In this document: piece by piece, positions 35,195 to 47,724 of the stretch | How positions within the stretch are numbered: the stretch's first letter is position 1 | Layout of the letters: every line of letters starts with the position of its first letter | Assembly (NCBI GenBank): GCA_024760905.1 | Contig: CM045732.1 | Span: 57,415,996-57,479,995 of the forward strand | Length of the DNA stretch: 64,000 nucleotides | Origin: Plotosus lineatus | Lineage: Eukaryota > Chordata > Actinopteri > Siluriformes > Plotosidae | Direction: 5' to 3' | Made by a program: the position numbers and the translations under genes | Notes under the pieces: generated by a model | The model's database searches: none | What the model saw: the letters and a program-made list of their open reading frames with translations, nothing else | Told to the model about the DNA's origin: nothing

Positions 35195-36795
35195 AAATCT
35201 AACACCTTCAAGAGGTTCAAGAAAAGTGTTCAAATTTTTTATTTTGCTGCTGATCAAAGAACAGAAACCTATTCTGTATCAGTAGCTATACGATCACTCA
35301 CACATATTACCATCACATCATATACTTAACATCATATTAAAACCCTACCAGCTATTCAGTGTAGAATGATTCCTGCGTAAAGGTGTGTGCATAATTGAAC
35401 ACTCAGGGATTCGTGTTGAAGTGCTCCGCCTAGCAAGGTCCTGTCATCTCTTTTGAGTCTGTAATGCAAAGTTAAAATGCTATTTTATTGTAACATGGCT
35501 TATTTAAGCCTTCTTATATTCAGAAAATTTTAGCTTCAAGTAGTTGTCTTCCTTTTGCCCAGAAGTCTGCAGGAGTTCTTTGAACAGAACCAAGTGCTGC
35601 TACTTTAGAATTCACTCTGTGAAGGGTTCTTGCTTCACACTAAAGTGCTTCAGAAGCTCCTTTTGTTCAGGGCTTGTAATGCCAACTAAAATCTAAGAAA
35701 CAGAATCAATTAAACTGAATATAATTTTTTTTAAATTATATATATTATTTTGTAGAAATTCAGTCAGTTCAGAGGCAGAACAATTAATGAACCCTAGATT
35801 TAATTTCACATTGCATGGGACATAAGTGTTTATCTTCTGTAATTACACTAATTATCAGTCTAACAATGAACAATGAGCAAAGACAGTACAAAGAGACCTG
35901 TCATTTTTAAACATCTAAAGGTTTTATCAGTACCCCGGCCACAAAAGAGATCTGGGCACAAAAGAGATCATACACCTTTTTGTCAACAGTTAATTAACTG
36001 TTCCTTTATTTGGAAAGGTACTGAATAACACCATACAGAACAATGTGGCAAATTATGGGTCTTCAATTTGATCACAGATTAGAAAGAGAAAGAAACTTTT
36101 GTAAGAAGGTAGTTGGCGACCTTACATGATCTAATTGCTATTTAATCTAATGGCTATAATACAAATCTATGAAATGTGCAGTTGTTAAATAATTTTGGAC
36201 TTAAAAAGTGAAAATTATGGACACTTCAATACAAAATTACGCGATTATCAATTCATGCTAAAAGTTGCTAAAAGTTGAGGCTTTGTTGGACTTACTGTGC
36301 AGCACTTTAATAAAACAAGATCAAAATATAATAATGGAGATTGCAATCATGAAAAATATATTTTCACAGTTGAACCTGTACACTGATTTAGGGAGAATTA
36401 TAATAGTCGGTCAATAAGTGTAGATAAAGACACAAGGACAGAAGTTCATAGTACATTATTAACTTCTGCCGAGGTTCACCCGTAATGGTCTGTAAAGTGT
36501 TAAATGCAATGCATGCATTTACAAACCCATAATGTCATGTACTATATGTCAATATTTGCTTTGCTACATGATCATGAATTCATCTGAAGCAGACCAATGA
36601 AGAGAGGATATTTAAGTACCAAACCCTTAATCAGTGCATGTCAAAATAGCATCTAATCCAAAAGTTCTTTAACATTTTTTACTTTAGAAGTAATATAAAA
36701 ATAACAAGAACTAGTTATATTTATAGATATTGTGCATAAAATAGTAGATGAAAGCATGGGAAAGATGGTGCATTTTCTCAACAACACATGTGTTT

Positions 36796-36927
36796 CTAAC
36801 TGTTGTACATGTACTTTCGTGTGATGCTTTGATTGTTGACAAAGAGTGGATCCACTGAGGCCACTTTGGCAGCGATGAAAGAGTGGATACAGTGAAGAAC
36901 AGCTGTTAGGTTAGCAAACTCCAGCTC
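36796..36927 (-). CDS. sntg2: Gamma-syntrophin terminal exon
   Basis: The exon runs from gatcag|GAGCTG to a TAG stop at 36796-36798. It encodes 43 residues: ELEFANLTAVLHCIHSFIAA, then KVASVDPLFV and a C-terminus RKYMYNS (human ends RKYMYSS or RKYMCSS). A canonical minus-strand AATAAA lies near 36005, about 0.8 kb downstream, but its use is unproven. Confidence 0.96.
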   Translation of the reverse strand, partial: ELEFANLTAVLHCIHSFIAAKVASVDPLFVNNQSITRKYMYNS

Positions 36928-37674
36928 CTGATTAAATCAATAAAAACAAAGAATTTCACCATATCGTCAATAATACACTGGTGTATTTAAATCAAGAGTT
37001 ATTCTCCAGGATCAACTGCAGAGGGATGTATGTTTTATATTAATATGATGAGATGATTTTATTCATATTCAGACTATATATTTTTACTATCCACAATATT
37101 CCCATAAAATTTCTTATATGTTTACATGCAAAATTTCTGGTGAAAACATCTGTGCAAAATAGTAACGCCAGCTAAGCATAAATATCAGAAAATTGAGATT
37201 GTACAAAACCCTTCGTTTTTAACATTAGTTATAAAAAGAGATCAAAGAATGGTGTAGTTATTGTATTAGCTCTGCCAGAACACATAGTTTTGGCAAATGT
37301 ATTGTAATCACCGAGTTTTGTTTATCCATCCATCCATCCATCAAGGTTATCCTTCTGTTTGTCGGTTTGTCTGTGAACAAAATTCTGAAGACACCCCTGT
37401 ATGGAGTTCAGTAAATTTCATAAGGAAACTGCACAACCCTACTTGGGTCCAGTGTTCCCATTAGATTAAATTGGCGTGACAGTGGCACTAATTATCTTAG
37501 ATTGCCGCAAGGAATTATTGGCGCTGTACCGGTAATTTTTCTGTCTTTGTTTCCACAATCAACAACTTGTTCATAAATCATGTTAAAAAGCTGTCAAAAC
37601 GTTTGACATCTATGGAAATTACACCAATTCACAGATGAGATATTTCGGGGTAGACTGGTTCCCATACCACCAAG

Positions 37675-38193
37675 TAGGGATGTCATTGACAATCGGAATA
37701 TCGGAATTTCACCGATATAATTATGTCGATCGATAATCGATACCTATAAAAGGGATATCGATACTTCTAAAGTTATAGCTTCCTGTTTTCACGACAGCGT
37801 CTGTAGTAAATGCCATTTTCAATGACACCCCTAGTAAATGGTATGTCCCGCCTCTCTGTATGGTAAATGGTACGTCCCGCCTCTCTGTTTGGTAAATTGT
37901 ACGTCCCACCTCTCTGTATGGTAAATGGTATGATCCTGCTTCTCGTGTGACGTCAGAGCGCGTGTTCGCAACAGTACGGAACATTTGCCTTTTATTTAAG
38001 ATTTGGCTTCAGTAATTGGTCACTGTATTATAAAATATTTAATGTATTATACAAACTACTGTAATATATATCTTAGTCTGTTCTATTTAATGCATTTATG
38101 GAACAGTACAGCAATATTCTAATGTATCAATACATCGGAATTTTTTTTTATCAATATATTGATACCAATAATAGGTTTTCAATGACACCCCTA
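37675..38193. mobile_element. hAT-type nonautonomous element with 8-bp TSD, internal TIR copy and minisatellite
   Basis: The left end TAGGGATGTCATTGA and right end TCAATGACACCCCTA are inverted repeats. The duplication ccaccaag is exact at 37667-37674 and 38194-38201. The sequence TTTTCAATGACACCCCTAG recurs internally at 37815-37833, as if a shorter element had its end retained inside a longer one. Directly after it, a roughly 29-bp unit (GGTAAATGGTACGTCCCGCC then tctctgtat) is repeated about four times with variation (37833-37935). It lies in an sntg2 intron. Confidence 0.85.
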
Positions 38194-38355
38194 CCACCAA
38201 GGTCCTACTATGTTATATGCACAATGAATGCATTCTATGAATGTATACAACCGTACACGAGAACGCCAGTGTACCAGTAACAACCTTGAACGGATCCAGG
38301 TGATTCTGTTTCGGAAGACGATTTTTATTACAGATTTCGAAGAGATATTGGAACT

Positions 38356-38356
<1 letters not shown>

Positions 38357-38421
<65 letters not shown>

Positions 38422-38481
38422 TGTGTGTGTGTGTATGTATGTGCGTGTGTGTGTATGTATGTGCATGTATGTGCGTATGTA

Positions 38482-38537
<56 letters not shown>

Positions 38538-38767
38538 TGTGTGTGTGTATGTATGTGCGTGTGTGTGTATGTATGTATGTGTATGTCTGTGCGTGTGTGT
38601 ATGTCTGTGTGTGTGTGCGTGCACGTGTATGTATGTGCGTGTATGTATGTATGTATGTGTGCGTGTGTGTGTGTCTGTGTGCGTATGTATGTCTGTGTGC
38701 ATGTGTGCGTGTGTGTGTATGCGTGTGTGTGTGCGTATTTGTGTCTGTATGTGTGCGTGTGTGCATG

Positions 38768-38816
<49 letters not shown>
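38357..38816. repeat. 460-bp (GT)n-rich array with interspersed tatg, cgtg and ctgt units
   Basis: Nearly continuous alternating purine-pyrimidine sequence (gtgtgtgt, gtatgtatgtgcgtg) without interruption longer than a few bases. It lies in the sntg2 intron before the last exon. Such sequence can adopt Z-DNA. The Cys/Val and His/Thr ORFs here are artefacts. Confidence 0.95.
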
Positions 38817-38819
38817 ACA

Positions 38820-40218
38820 GAGTCCAATAAATTGTAAGCTACCTATGAACTATGAATAAAAGTTAAAACCACTGAAATTCTGTTAAAATAAATTTGTTAA
38901 ATCAACACTTTTGTCTCCAGATTTCATATTTCAATTTCTGAAAAATTTTCCATACCCCCTCCTGCACACTCCCACAGTTCTTGCACCTTGGGCCTAACAG
39001 CCCAAGGCACTGCGGAGTGCCTTGACAGCCTCCGGCATCCGAATCATCTGAACAGAGTCTTGGTCCAAGTTCAATTCTCCTCAGCTGGAACACTGCTTGG
39101 GTCCCAGTGATTACTTGATTTTTAGAATGTCAAGGTGAAAGGTGAAGGTCAGCGCAAAACATACAATTACCTCTGACCTTGAGTGACTTTAATAAGAATT
39201 ACAACCACCTTCAGCCAATAAATCCTTTTAAATGAGAGTCACATCCAGATACTACAGAAAATATCACAAGATGAGAACAAATGTAATTAAAGTCAGTAGC
39301 GATATAGAGCCGATTTGTTATTCATGTTGCATGAAGGAGGCACACTGCTCTCTATGAGCGCCATTCTTTTTATTGTATCATTAACATAAATCGGAAAGTG
39401 TGAAACAAATCTCCACAGCCCATCAGTACTGTACCATCAAAGCAATTAAAATTACAAACATTAATATGAAAACAGATACTGAGCCTCAAGTGTCACTGAT
39501 AATAAAACTGGACGGTCCTAATAAAATCAGCGGGTTCTCCATTTTTACTGTCAGTTAAAGTAAATGCACTTTTGATGATAAAAACCTACCGTATCTGGTT
39601 ATTTTTGTTCAGACTTCGCAGAGTTTTGACATAAAACATCTACACATTGTGCTTGAACATGATGATGAGGGATAGTGTGTATCATAAACTGCTTGTTTTA
39701 GCCACAGGTTTAGAGTCGTCTACAATAAACCACACGTGCCCGAGTTCTCCAAGCCCGATTTATCCCCGACTTGCACTTTAGCATAAAAAGCTAAAAAATA
39801 TGTGTCTGAGACAACTAACTGTAAAAAGACTGAAAAACAAATCATTTCAAGGTTTCATCCGAATTTAGATTTAGATATGTGCAGGTATAATGCCACTAGT
39901 GTGGTCGAGTTATTTTGTACTCGGGTTCATCCGTAGAAAAACCCCAACTGGATGGTGGATTATTGTTGATTTTTCAGTCAACATTAAACGTGTACTTGTG
40001 CACAACATGTTTTTTTTCTGTTCAGGACATGTGAGACGGGTTTCATTCTTTAACAAGCCATATAATTTTCATCTGTTAAAAATGATGAAAAATAATTAAT
40101 AATCAGGTTTCACTTTGAACCAGAAATTTTGCACATTTTTTAAAAAAAAGGACCATTTACAATTCTGTAGGTCTGATGGCACGGATTGCATTAAATGTAC
40201 CACAAATACAAAACTTAC
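38820..40218. other. sntg2 intron before the last exon, unassigned part
   Basis: No repeat or exon recognised. Open frames are short. Confidence 0.4.
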
Positions 40219-40329
40219 CATCATTTCTATCTGTTGGTTTTCAGAGTTCTTAAATAAAAGTTTTACTCTTGTCTTTCCATCATCTGAGGAACCCTTCAGT
40301 TGGGAAAATTTATACCTCCAAATGACTTT
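40219..40329 (-). CDS. sntg2: Gamma-syntrophin exon (syntrophin-unique domain)
   Basis: The exon is bounded by ttccacag|AAAGTC and ATGATG|GTAAGT, 111 nt, phase 0. It encodes KVIWRYKFSQLKGSSDDGKT and RVKLLFKNSENQQIEMM, nearly identical to the human NVLWRFKFSQLKGSSDDGKT block. Confidence 0.96.
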
Positions 40330-41333
40330 CTGTGGAAGACAAACCCAGAATAAATCAAATCAAGCAGACAGGTCGAAATGCTAAAGCTAAGTTAAAGTTG
40401 ACAAATGTCTTGGAATTTGTGAGCAGGATATTGAATTGCTGTTGTGTTTCAGTGACTGCTAATCTCAGAAAGGCTTCCCTATCGAGTTCTTTCTGCATAA
40501 ATACAACAAATCTATCTATGACAGTGCAGGATGGTATATTCCCTTCTGAACCAGCGGTGGAAGCCATTAATCAAGAACGGAAGAACGGCTGAAAAGGATA
40601 AAAGTGACATTTGTTTACTCTTTAGCCAGGAATGCATCAATGTCATATGCTTAATAAATATGTGCTCATGATTGCATCAGCTGGCCCTGTATGCTTACTG
40701 TATTCACATCCATTTTTACTTTACATCCTTGTTTTATAAATTAAAATGGATTGTACTAATTGCCTGGCTCATATAGAGTGGTTTACCAGCCCATGAGCAT
40801 AGGACTGTTCTAAGTCTTAAACAAAGATGGACAGCTGGAGTCTGTCGTGAAAGCAGCTCATTAAGAGCTGCTGAAAAGCCTGATCGAGCTTCGTTTGCAT
40901 ATTCGTCATCGCCAGTCATTGTGGCTGCATTATAGAGCAAAACCAATCAGCTAACACACACTCACTCCTATGCAAATTAGTTTCAAACCATTAACAATGC
41001 AGGCCAGATTTAGAACAGCCTGTCAGCCTTATAGAGGCCAATAATTTTCAGACTGGTCTATAAGTCAAGCTTCTAATAATCCAGATCTAATATAATGACT
41101 CATTTCACCCAACCATGTTTTGATAATAATGGGAAACTTGCTTGAAAATTTACTTTAATTATACATCACTTTCAGCACAAGCTGATGACTATGAAAGCTT
41201 TGAAGGCTCTGAACTATCTCCTGCCTTCTGGGACAAAATTAGCACAATGTTAATCCCTCCAGTCAACACAGGACTGTGTCGCCAAGAGTAAAGATGGAAT
41301 CCAGCAAATCAGTTTATTTTTAGTCCGTATTAC
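40330..41333. other. sntg2 intron between the two syntrophin-unique-domain exons
   Basis: About 1 kb of unique-looking sequence. Two overlapping ORFs on opposite strands (40332-40592 plus, 40355-40567 minus) have no family resemblance. Nothing else is identified. Confidence 0.45.
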
Positions 41334-41426
41334 CTTTGAAATGCTCTCAGAGCAGGAGAAGCCGGATTCAAAGTCCACTGTAAAGCACAGTATCTTCCCT
41401 TGGCTACTGCATATGTAGGTTTTTGA
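41334..41426 (-). CDS. sntg2: Gamma-syntrophin exon (syntrophin-unique domain)
   Basis: The exon is bounded by ttaatag|TCAAAA and TCAAAG|GTAATA, 93 nt, phase 0. It encodes SKTYICSSQGKILCFTVDFE, then SGFSCSESISK, aligning with SRTYMCSWQGEMLCFTVDFALGF. The intron before it is about 9.7 kb and contains most of the repeats between 41.4 and 51.1 kb. Confidence 0.93.
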
Positions 41427-43548
41427 CTATTAAATGACAGGGGGGGGAATTAGCAGTTAATCTGAAGCATTTAAAATGAAAATTAGAAACACAACAAAAG
41501 AGTTGATTTAGTGCATTAGAGCATTACTGCCCTAATAGTTTCATTCACACTGATGGAAATAAGTGAATATTTGTCACTTTCCCCAGGAAGAGGACAGGTA
41601 GACTTCAGTCGCTATGGCAACAGCTGCCCAGCTCTTGTCTTTTTGGCAGAGAGGGGAAATGAGAAAAATCGATGAGTTTGAAATCTAATGAATATATTAT
41701 GAAGTCAACAGAGAACAATTTCAGTCGTTGCTCTATCTGAACAATTAAGCCATAACCTGTCTTAGTACATACTACACGGCAAACGTGCAGTCTGATTGGT
41801 TTGCTACTAAGGAGTTAATGGACGTTATCCCATGTGGATAATGCTTGAATCAAAATGTACACAAAATGATCAGGATCAGGCAGCGTCATCATTATTACAC
41901 TTAAGGGGAAAAAAAAAAAAAAAGCAATATAAACTATAAAAAAATTAGTTTCCATGTAGTCCATACTATAAGTTTGGATGAGTGTATAAAACATGCTGTT
42001 GAGAAGTGTGGTTTACTTACATTTCCATGTAGCATACTTAATTTTTTGAAAGATTTTAAAAAGATTCCAGCTACATAGTGCTTATGCTCCGCTTGCAAGG
42101 CATGCAGAGATCACCTGACCTGCCTCTGTCAAGGTAAAAAAAAAAATACATAAAAATAGCCTGTAAAAATCTGGTTCTACTTTCCTTTTTATGTTTTTAT
42201 GTGGATGATGCAAAATTTAATAGTCCTTGAGTTGACTATTCAGCAATACTCATCTCTCGTTCAGTGAATAATTAATAATTAGAGGATACACCGTCAGAAG
42301 GCGTTGCCTTATCTGAGACATTACTCTTGCAGTCCAGCAAACTCATGATTGACTTGCTGATGGGTTCAAAATAAATAAATAAATAAATAAAGTGAATCTG
42401 ATAACCATGTTTCCTTTTCGTTTGTTGACTAATATCATCTCAATCTATAATTATAGAGAAAGTGATTAATAGGCATCGTGTTTGGGTTCCATAAGCACTT
42501 TCGATCGATGTAGCCGTGTTGCTACGGCGTTGCTTCTGGGTTTGGTTTCTGAATAGCCACCACATCCTCCACTGTGGGGAAATATTTGTATGCATGAAAT
42601 TTGTGACCATTAAGTTAGTGGCCGAGTTAAATCAATTAGGTATCAACTGGGGTGATTTTATGATCATCCAGCAATCAGGTTATCGCGTAAGAGAAACAAA
42701 TCTCTTAGACTTAAAGTGAAGCCATTAAAATTTACAATGCTTGCTATAGACTCTTGATGGAGCTTAATATTAATGCCCAATATGGAATGTATGTCAGTTC
42801 ATGCTAGGTTTATCTCATATTCTCCAGGGCCAGTGAACCTTTTCATTTAATCGTCATAAACTGTACTATGTTGCACAGCCACTAGGTTTATAAAATCTAA
42901 TAAAGCCACAGTTCTCTAAAAGCATTTGTCCGCTACGTAAACCTTTTTCTCAGCACTTTGTAGTTCTTTGCCGTGGTATATTTGACACTCACCAACTCCA
43001 TGGTTTTATTCCCTTGCAAAATGAAAGTGATCATGCTGAATGTCAGTAAAACTACAGTTGCATCAGTAAGGCATATCGGCATCCATAAATCTGGCCTCAT
43101 ATAATGCATGCTAGATTTTGGTGCACTTTACTCCATGTTTCCTTTACACAGAGCTGAACTACTAATGGCTTTGATCGCAGTGCCTGTCAGCAAAAACTGA
43201 AGCATAAGTCATTCCCAGGCACATTGCCATGCTTTACGAGGCAAGAGACATTCATCTGACAGGAAAAGCCTGATGTCGTTTTGTGTGAGCACTGTCTGTG
43301 ACATGTAAAGTACAGACTATACAGAGCTAATTGGAGAGCTTCCTCTGGGAATTTAAAAAACACACAGTGAGGAGGGCTTTAGGATTTACCAATCAGTCTG
43401 ACTGAAGCTTAGATCTGATCAGCCCTGTGTGAAAACACTGCCTGTCTTCTTAATGCAGACAACTCAGAGCCGTGCATGTTTGTTACTGCAAAAGCCACAG
43501 AGCACCAAAACCTAATCTGGTGACAAACTAAAAAAAAAAAAAAAAATA
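41427..43548. other. sntg2 large intron, left part
   Basis: Unique-looking sequence without recognised transposons, in contrast to the rest of the intron. Some segments could be conserved noncoding sequence; this cannot be judged without alignment. Confidence 0.4.
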
Positions 43549-44355
43549 CAGTGGTACCTCACCTTACAAATTAATCCGTTCCAGAGCTTTTCTCGTAACT
43601 TGCATTTTTCGTAAGTTGAATCGCATTTTACATGTAAAACGCATGATTCGTTCCAAGGCTCCCAATACTACCCCCTAAACCCTTTAAAAATTATAAAAGT
43701 GTACCTTCTAAGACCTCCTTCTGCTTCATTACCGTACCGATGGTAGACGGATTTGGCCATATTCCTTTGTAATATCACTCGAGCCCGTTTCTTCTCCTCA
43801 CTCGCACCGGAAATCACACGCGCGTGCGTGTGCGCGTGTGTGTGCGTGTGTGTGCGTCTGACCATGTCTTCTTAGCAGAGTTATAATCTTACAAATGTTT
43901 GTAGAAGGTTAAAAGTCTGAGTCGAGAAATAAAGCATAAAACAACCGTAACTCTGTCCTTTACACGAAAAGCATCATGGTGGATTCAGCTCTATGATAGG
44001 CAATGGGAGGTAGATGCGTCATTCCTCCTAGGCAATGATGTCCAAGATGGCGTCCAAGATGGCATCAGGTCAAGATGGCGTTTGAGTGAAGGCGACATGA
44101 ACGACAGCTCAGTTGTTAGCCAACGGGAGGCCAGTGGGGTGGGATGTTTGAACGTCATTGATGGGACAGCAGCTCGTGCATTGTTTCGATGTTTGGATGG
44201 CGAGTTTTAATGTTTGAATGGCGCGTTTGAATTTTTAAGATGGCGCTTTCATAACGTGAACTTGTTTTGTAGCCTGAGACAAAAATTTTAGGAAAATGCT
44301 TTTCGTAACCTCAATTTTTCGTTTGGTGAGACTTTTGTAAGGTGAGGTACCACTG
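43549..44355. mobile_element. Tigger-like element, CAGTGGTACCTCACC family (copy 2)
   Basis: It starts CAGTGGTACCTCACCTTACA and ends GGTGAGGTACCACTG with TA on both sides. Poly(A) runs lie just outside both ends. The minus strand encodes a short transposase-like relic (RNMAKSVYHRYG). It lies in an sntg2 intron. Confidence 0.8.
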
Positions 44356-45774
44356 TAAATAAAAAAAAAAAAAAAAAAAAAATTACTGCTGTGCATTGAT
44401 GGAACCTTTTGGGCAATGTGCTGACCTTGCAATTATCAAACACGTCATGTTTAAATAAATTAGACAAAAACACAAAGGTTTTTATTTCATTGTTGCTCAT
44501 GTTTATTTTATACTGTTAGTGTTTGAATCACAGCCTAAGAATCGTTGAGCACTTATTATAGACCACGGGAGGTTTGACTAATTGTCAGGAGAATTGAGCA
44601 GAACTCAATAATTGAAATTCTTCATCACATTTATTAGGTCCTCATAGGACAATGCCTGAAGTTTACAACAAAAGGGCCGAGATCTTTTTTCCCCTACTTC
44701 TGCTGTTTTTGTCTAAAGCACTGACAAAGCCCAGCCTTCTCTGCAAAATACCCAGGGATAATCCTCGCACTGGGCATGCTCACACATGCAGAATAAACTC
44801 ATCAACAACTCAAGGAGCTCTGATGACTTGCAGAAACCAAACCACACAGAGTTTTAACTTTGCTCTTTAAGTCAACCATGAAATCAAGCAGTAAAATCCT
44901 AATTAAGTACACCCAATTAACATGTGTGTAGTGTGATGAGGGTGGACGGTTTACAAACCAGCCACATGCATTGTTTAATGAAGTTCTTAAACATATTTAT
45001 ATCCAAATATTATCCAGGACACTACATGAAACTGAACCACTGAAGACTACAGTTTTGCATACTGATAACAGGGATTTTGCTGGTTGGATTAAGGGCACCG
45101 AGTCTTTAATCTCAATTAATACAGTTTGAATGAGCAGCTTTTCCTGAGTTTTACTTTTAAATCTAATATGAACTTTTCAACTGGAGCTTTCCTTGGGATC
45201 TTTTCACACAGTTAAAGGAGAAGAAATGAGAACTCGGAGCAATCCTGCTACTGAACTCGCTGTGACTGTACGATTGAACCCACAGAACATAATGTGATTA
45301 TTATATCTGTCATGCTCTTTCACAAACATCTAGTATCGGTAGGGGCCGAGTTGGGAGGATAACGTTTTACTGAAAAGGAGGCAGACAGTCTCTTAGGGTG
45401 TATAAAGAACATTGGTGCAGAGCCACAGTGAGGAATATGGAGGGTTTTACACTTGCTGTATTTGTGTTTGTGCTGCATTATATGGATTTAATCTTTTCTG
45501 ACAGCTTCATTCCTTTGTATTATTTATAAATGTCCCTAGTTAAGGGTACCGAGCATCACAGCCCTCAGGCTTCAAGCTACCTTTTCTCAACCTCTATTTC
45601 TATTCTGAGAATAAGGAATATTATATCATGCACCTCTGGCCATTTTTTTAAATCCTTGACCTGACATATGAACATGAAGTTTGATAAGCAAGACTGAATG
45701 AATTTGGGTGGGGGGAAAAAAAAAACAAAACATAAGTCATATGCAGCCTGGTTGGTTAGTGTTGTGTTTGCTCG

Positions 45775-45814
<40 letters not shown>

Positions 45815-47036
45815 CTCTTGCTCCTCATAACACATTAATATGCAAATATTTTAGGTACCATATGACAATTTAACAGACAGTTCAAGTGGCTATTTCTAAT
45901 TCCTTGGGGGGGAAAGACCATTAATTTTGTTCTAAAGAGCTTTGCGAAAGTCAATAAAAGTCTATTAATGGTAGAAATTCACCTCATACTCTTTCAGAGT
46001 ATCAGCCTTGTACCTCTATATATTCACTTTTTCACATCTTGCATGATGTGAGAGAAATGTCCTTTATCCTTTTAGCACAGATTTTAACCTGGATTTTTAC
46101 GCAATGTGGATTGTTTACCATCATCGGTTAATTTACGCAAGTAGTCTATACTTTCCAGCTGTATAAAGTTATGTGTTTGTCCTTGTCTGGATTACAGAGC
46201 AATGGGCATCATTTATTAATGCCTTCTCATGTTTTTTGGGTTTTTTTTGTTTTTGTAAATTTTGTTCTTCAGAAAATTTGTAAGAAAATTAAATGTCGGA
46301 TTCATTATGTGTTCTTAATCCTCAGATTTGTTTGCAACATTATTCTTAGAATGGTGAACCCCAATGTCTCAGTAAATTTAAAGCATCTGCCAGTTGCTCT
46401 AATTAGCATTTATTGAACGTCCCCTAAATCCCATAAAAGCAAAAGAAAAATTAATAAAAGTGGTTTAACAGCCTGGAGGCCAAGAAAAAAAAATCATTAA
46501 ACAAAGATACCTGTGTGTAAGGCCACTTATCACCGGCTATATTTTATGTGCTGCATTCAATATATACAAAAATAAATTGATAAACTGCATCTAAACACAT
46601 CCAGCACATATTCCCAATCTCCTAATGCATTGGGTCTTTGAAATAATAAGACTGGGAGAAAGAAGAGATCATATTTAACAGATGGCTCTTGAAGTCGCAG
46701 CTGATTTGGACATTAACTGAGTGGTACTGTTTATAGTTACGGTACGGAAATGGTTCGGGGAGGGTGAACGGTCTACTGTGTCTATAAAGTTAGTTAGAGC
46801 AGAAACAGATAGAAATACCTTACTTAGAAGCTAGTCATGTTCAGGATATGATCATATATATGATCAGATATATTGTCCTGCCAGATTTATACTTTCAAAG
46901 ACATGGCACCTAGTTGGGTGTGGGCCAGCAGTGCGGGCTCAAGATGTTGCATAGAGTCATACGTTTAGCTCTTGATAGCCAAAACTTCTTGAGAAGCTGG
47001 TCTCCATTAAATCCTATTTGGGCTTCAAAGATGCAT
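44356..47036. other. sntg2 large intron, central part
   Basis: Starts with poly(A) next to a Tigger-like element, has a (CT)n array at 45775-45812, and otherwise no feature I recognise across about 2.6 kb. Confidence 0.4.
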
Positions 47037-47112
47037 TCTCTCCTCTCCTATGCACACCCTGAACAGCTTGGCAGACCACTGCAGACCCAACACACATAGA
47101 ACCATTCTCACT

Positions 47113-47167
<55 letters not shown>

Positions 47168-47290
47168 CTATGGGTGATCTGGAGTAGCTTATTAGCCTAC
47201 TGTACATGTTTTTGTACTATAAAGCAAAACAGGAGTAACTGGAGGAAACCCAGCAAGCACGGGTAGAACTTCACATGGAAATGCCCTGAG
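47037..47290 (-). mobile_element. L2-type LINE 3' fragment with (CA)n expansion
   Basis: CACACCCTGAACAGCTTGGC, then a (AC)n run at 47117-47164, then GTACATGTTTTTGTACTATA and GGAGGAAACCCAGCAAGCAC are L2-like in inverse orientation. The microsatellite grew inside the element. It lies in an sntg2 intron. Confidence 0.6.
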
Positions 47291-47413
47291 CCTCAGAATT
47301 GAACCCTTTAACGAATTTGTGTAGTAAATTTTATATGATAAACAGTACTTCAGTCTCTGACATTGTACTATGAATTAGAAAAATTTAAGAAAATGAAAAT
47401 AGTAACCAAAACT

Positions 47414-47724
47414 GACCAATCCCAAGGTTATGCGTTCAAGCCCCACTGTCACTGGTTTGTCACTGTCATCCCCCCACTGCAGCTATCTGGGTTATCAAAG
47501 GCTGGCCATGTCTCTCACTGGTGATGGAGAGAGGCTGTAAAAGAACCGTTACTGACTTTCATCAAGAGAAGACTGCATATCCGTCAGCAAGATTCTGCGC
47601 TGCGATGGCCTGGGAAGCTGTCCAGGGTGTACTCTGCATTCACCCAGAGTCGGCCGAGATGGGTGCCAGCCTCCCCGCAACCCTAATTAGGATTAAGCAT
47701 TTCAGAAATGAACTGATGGATGAC
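47414..47724 (+). mobile_element. SINE with L2-type tail, 5'-truncated (copy 5)
   Basis: The A-box part is missing. It begins in the B-box region (GCGTTCAAGCCCCACTG), carries the shared body, and switches near 47595 to CTGCGATGGCCTGGGAAGCT and the L2-like CCCGCAACCCTAATTAGGAT. It is the second example of the L2-tailed form. It lies in an sntg2 intron. Confidence 0.8.

Larger units (their letters stand above)
33170..36795. other. sntg2-tpo intergenic region
   Basis: About 3.6 kb separates the sntg2 stop from the tpo ATG exon, with both genes transcribed leftward. It holds the presumed tpo promoter and leader, a Tigger-like insertion at 33900-34684, a (CA)n run at 35153-35191 and otherwise unique AT-rich sequence with no recognisable ORF. 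The sntg2 3' UTR probably occupies part of 36.0-36.8 kb. Confidence 0.5.

Noticed and set aside
38191..38864. Long ORFs of Cys-Val or His-Thr repeats on both strands
   Set aside because: They are translations of the (GT)n/(CA)n array; no start context, splice signals or non-repetitive sequence.
38902..39093. Cys-rich 63-codon minus ORF as a CCP/EGF-like exon
   Set aside because: It lies inside an sntg2 intron, upstream of tpo, with no matching splice phases or motif spacing.
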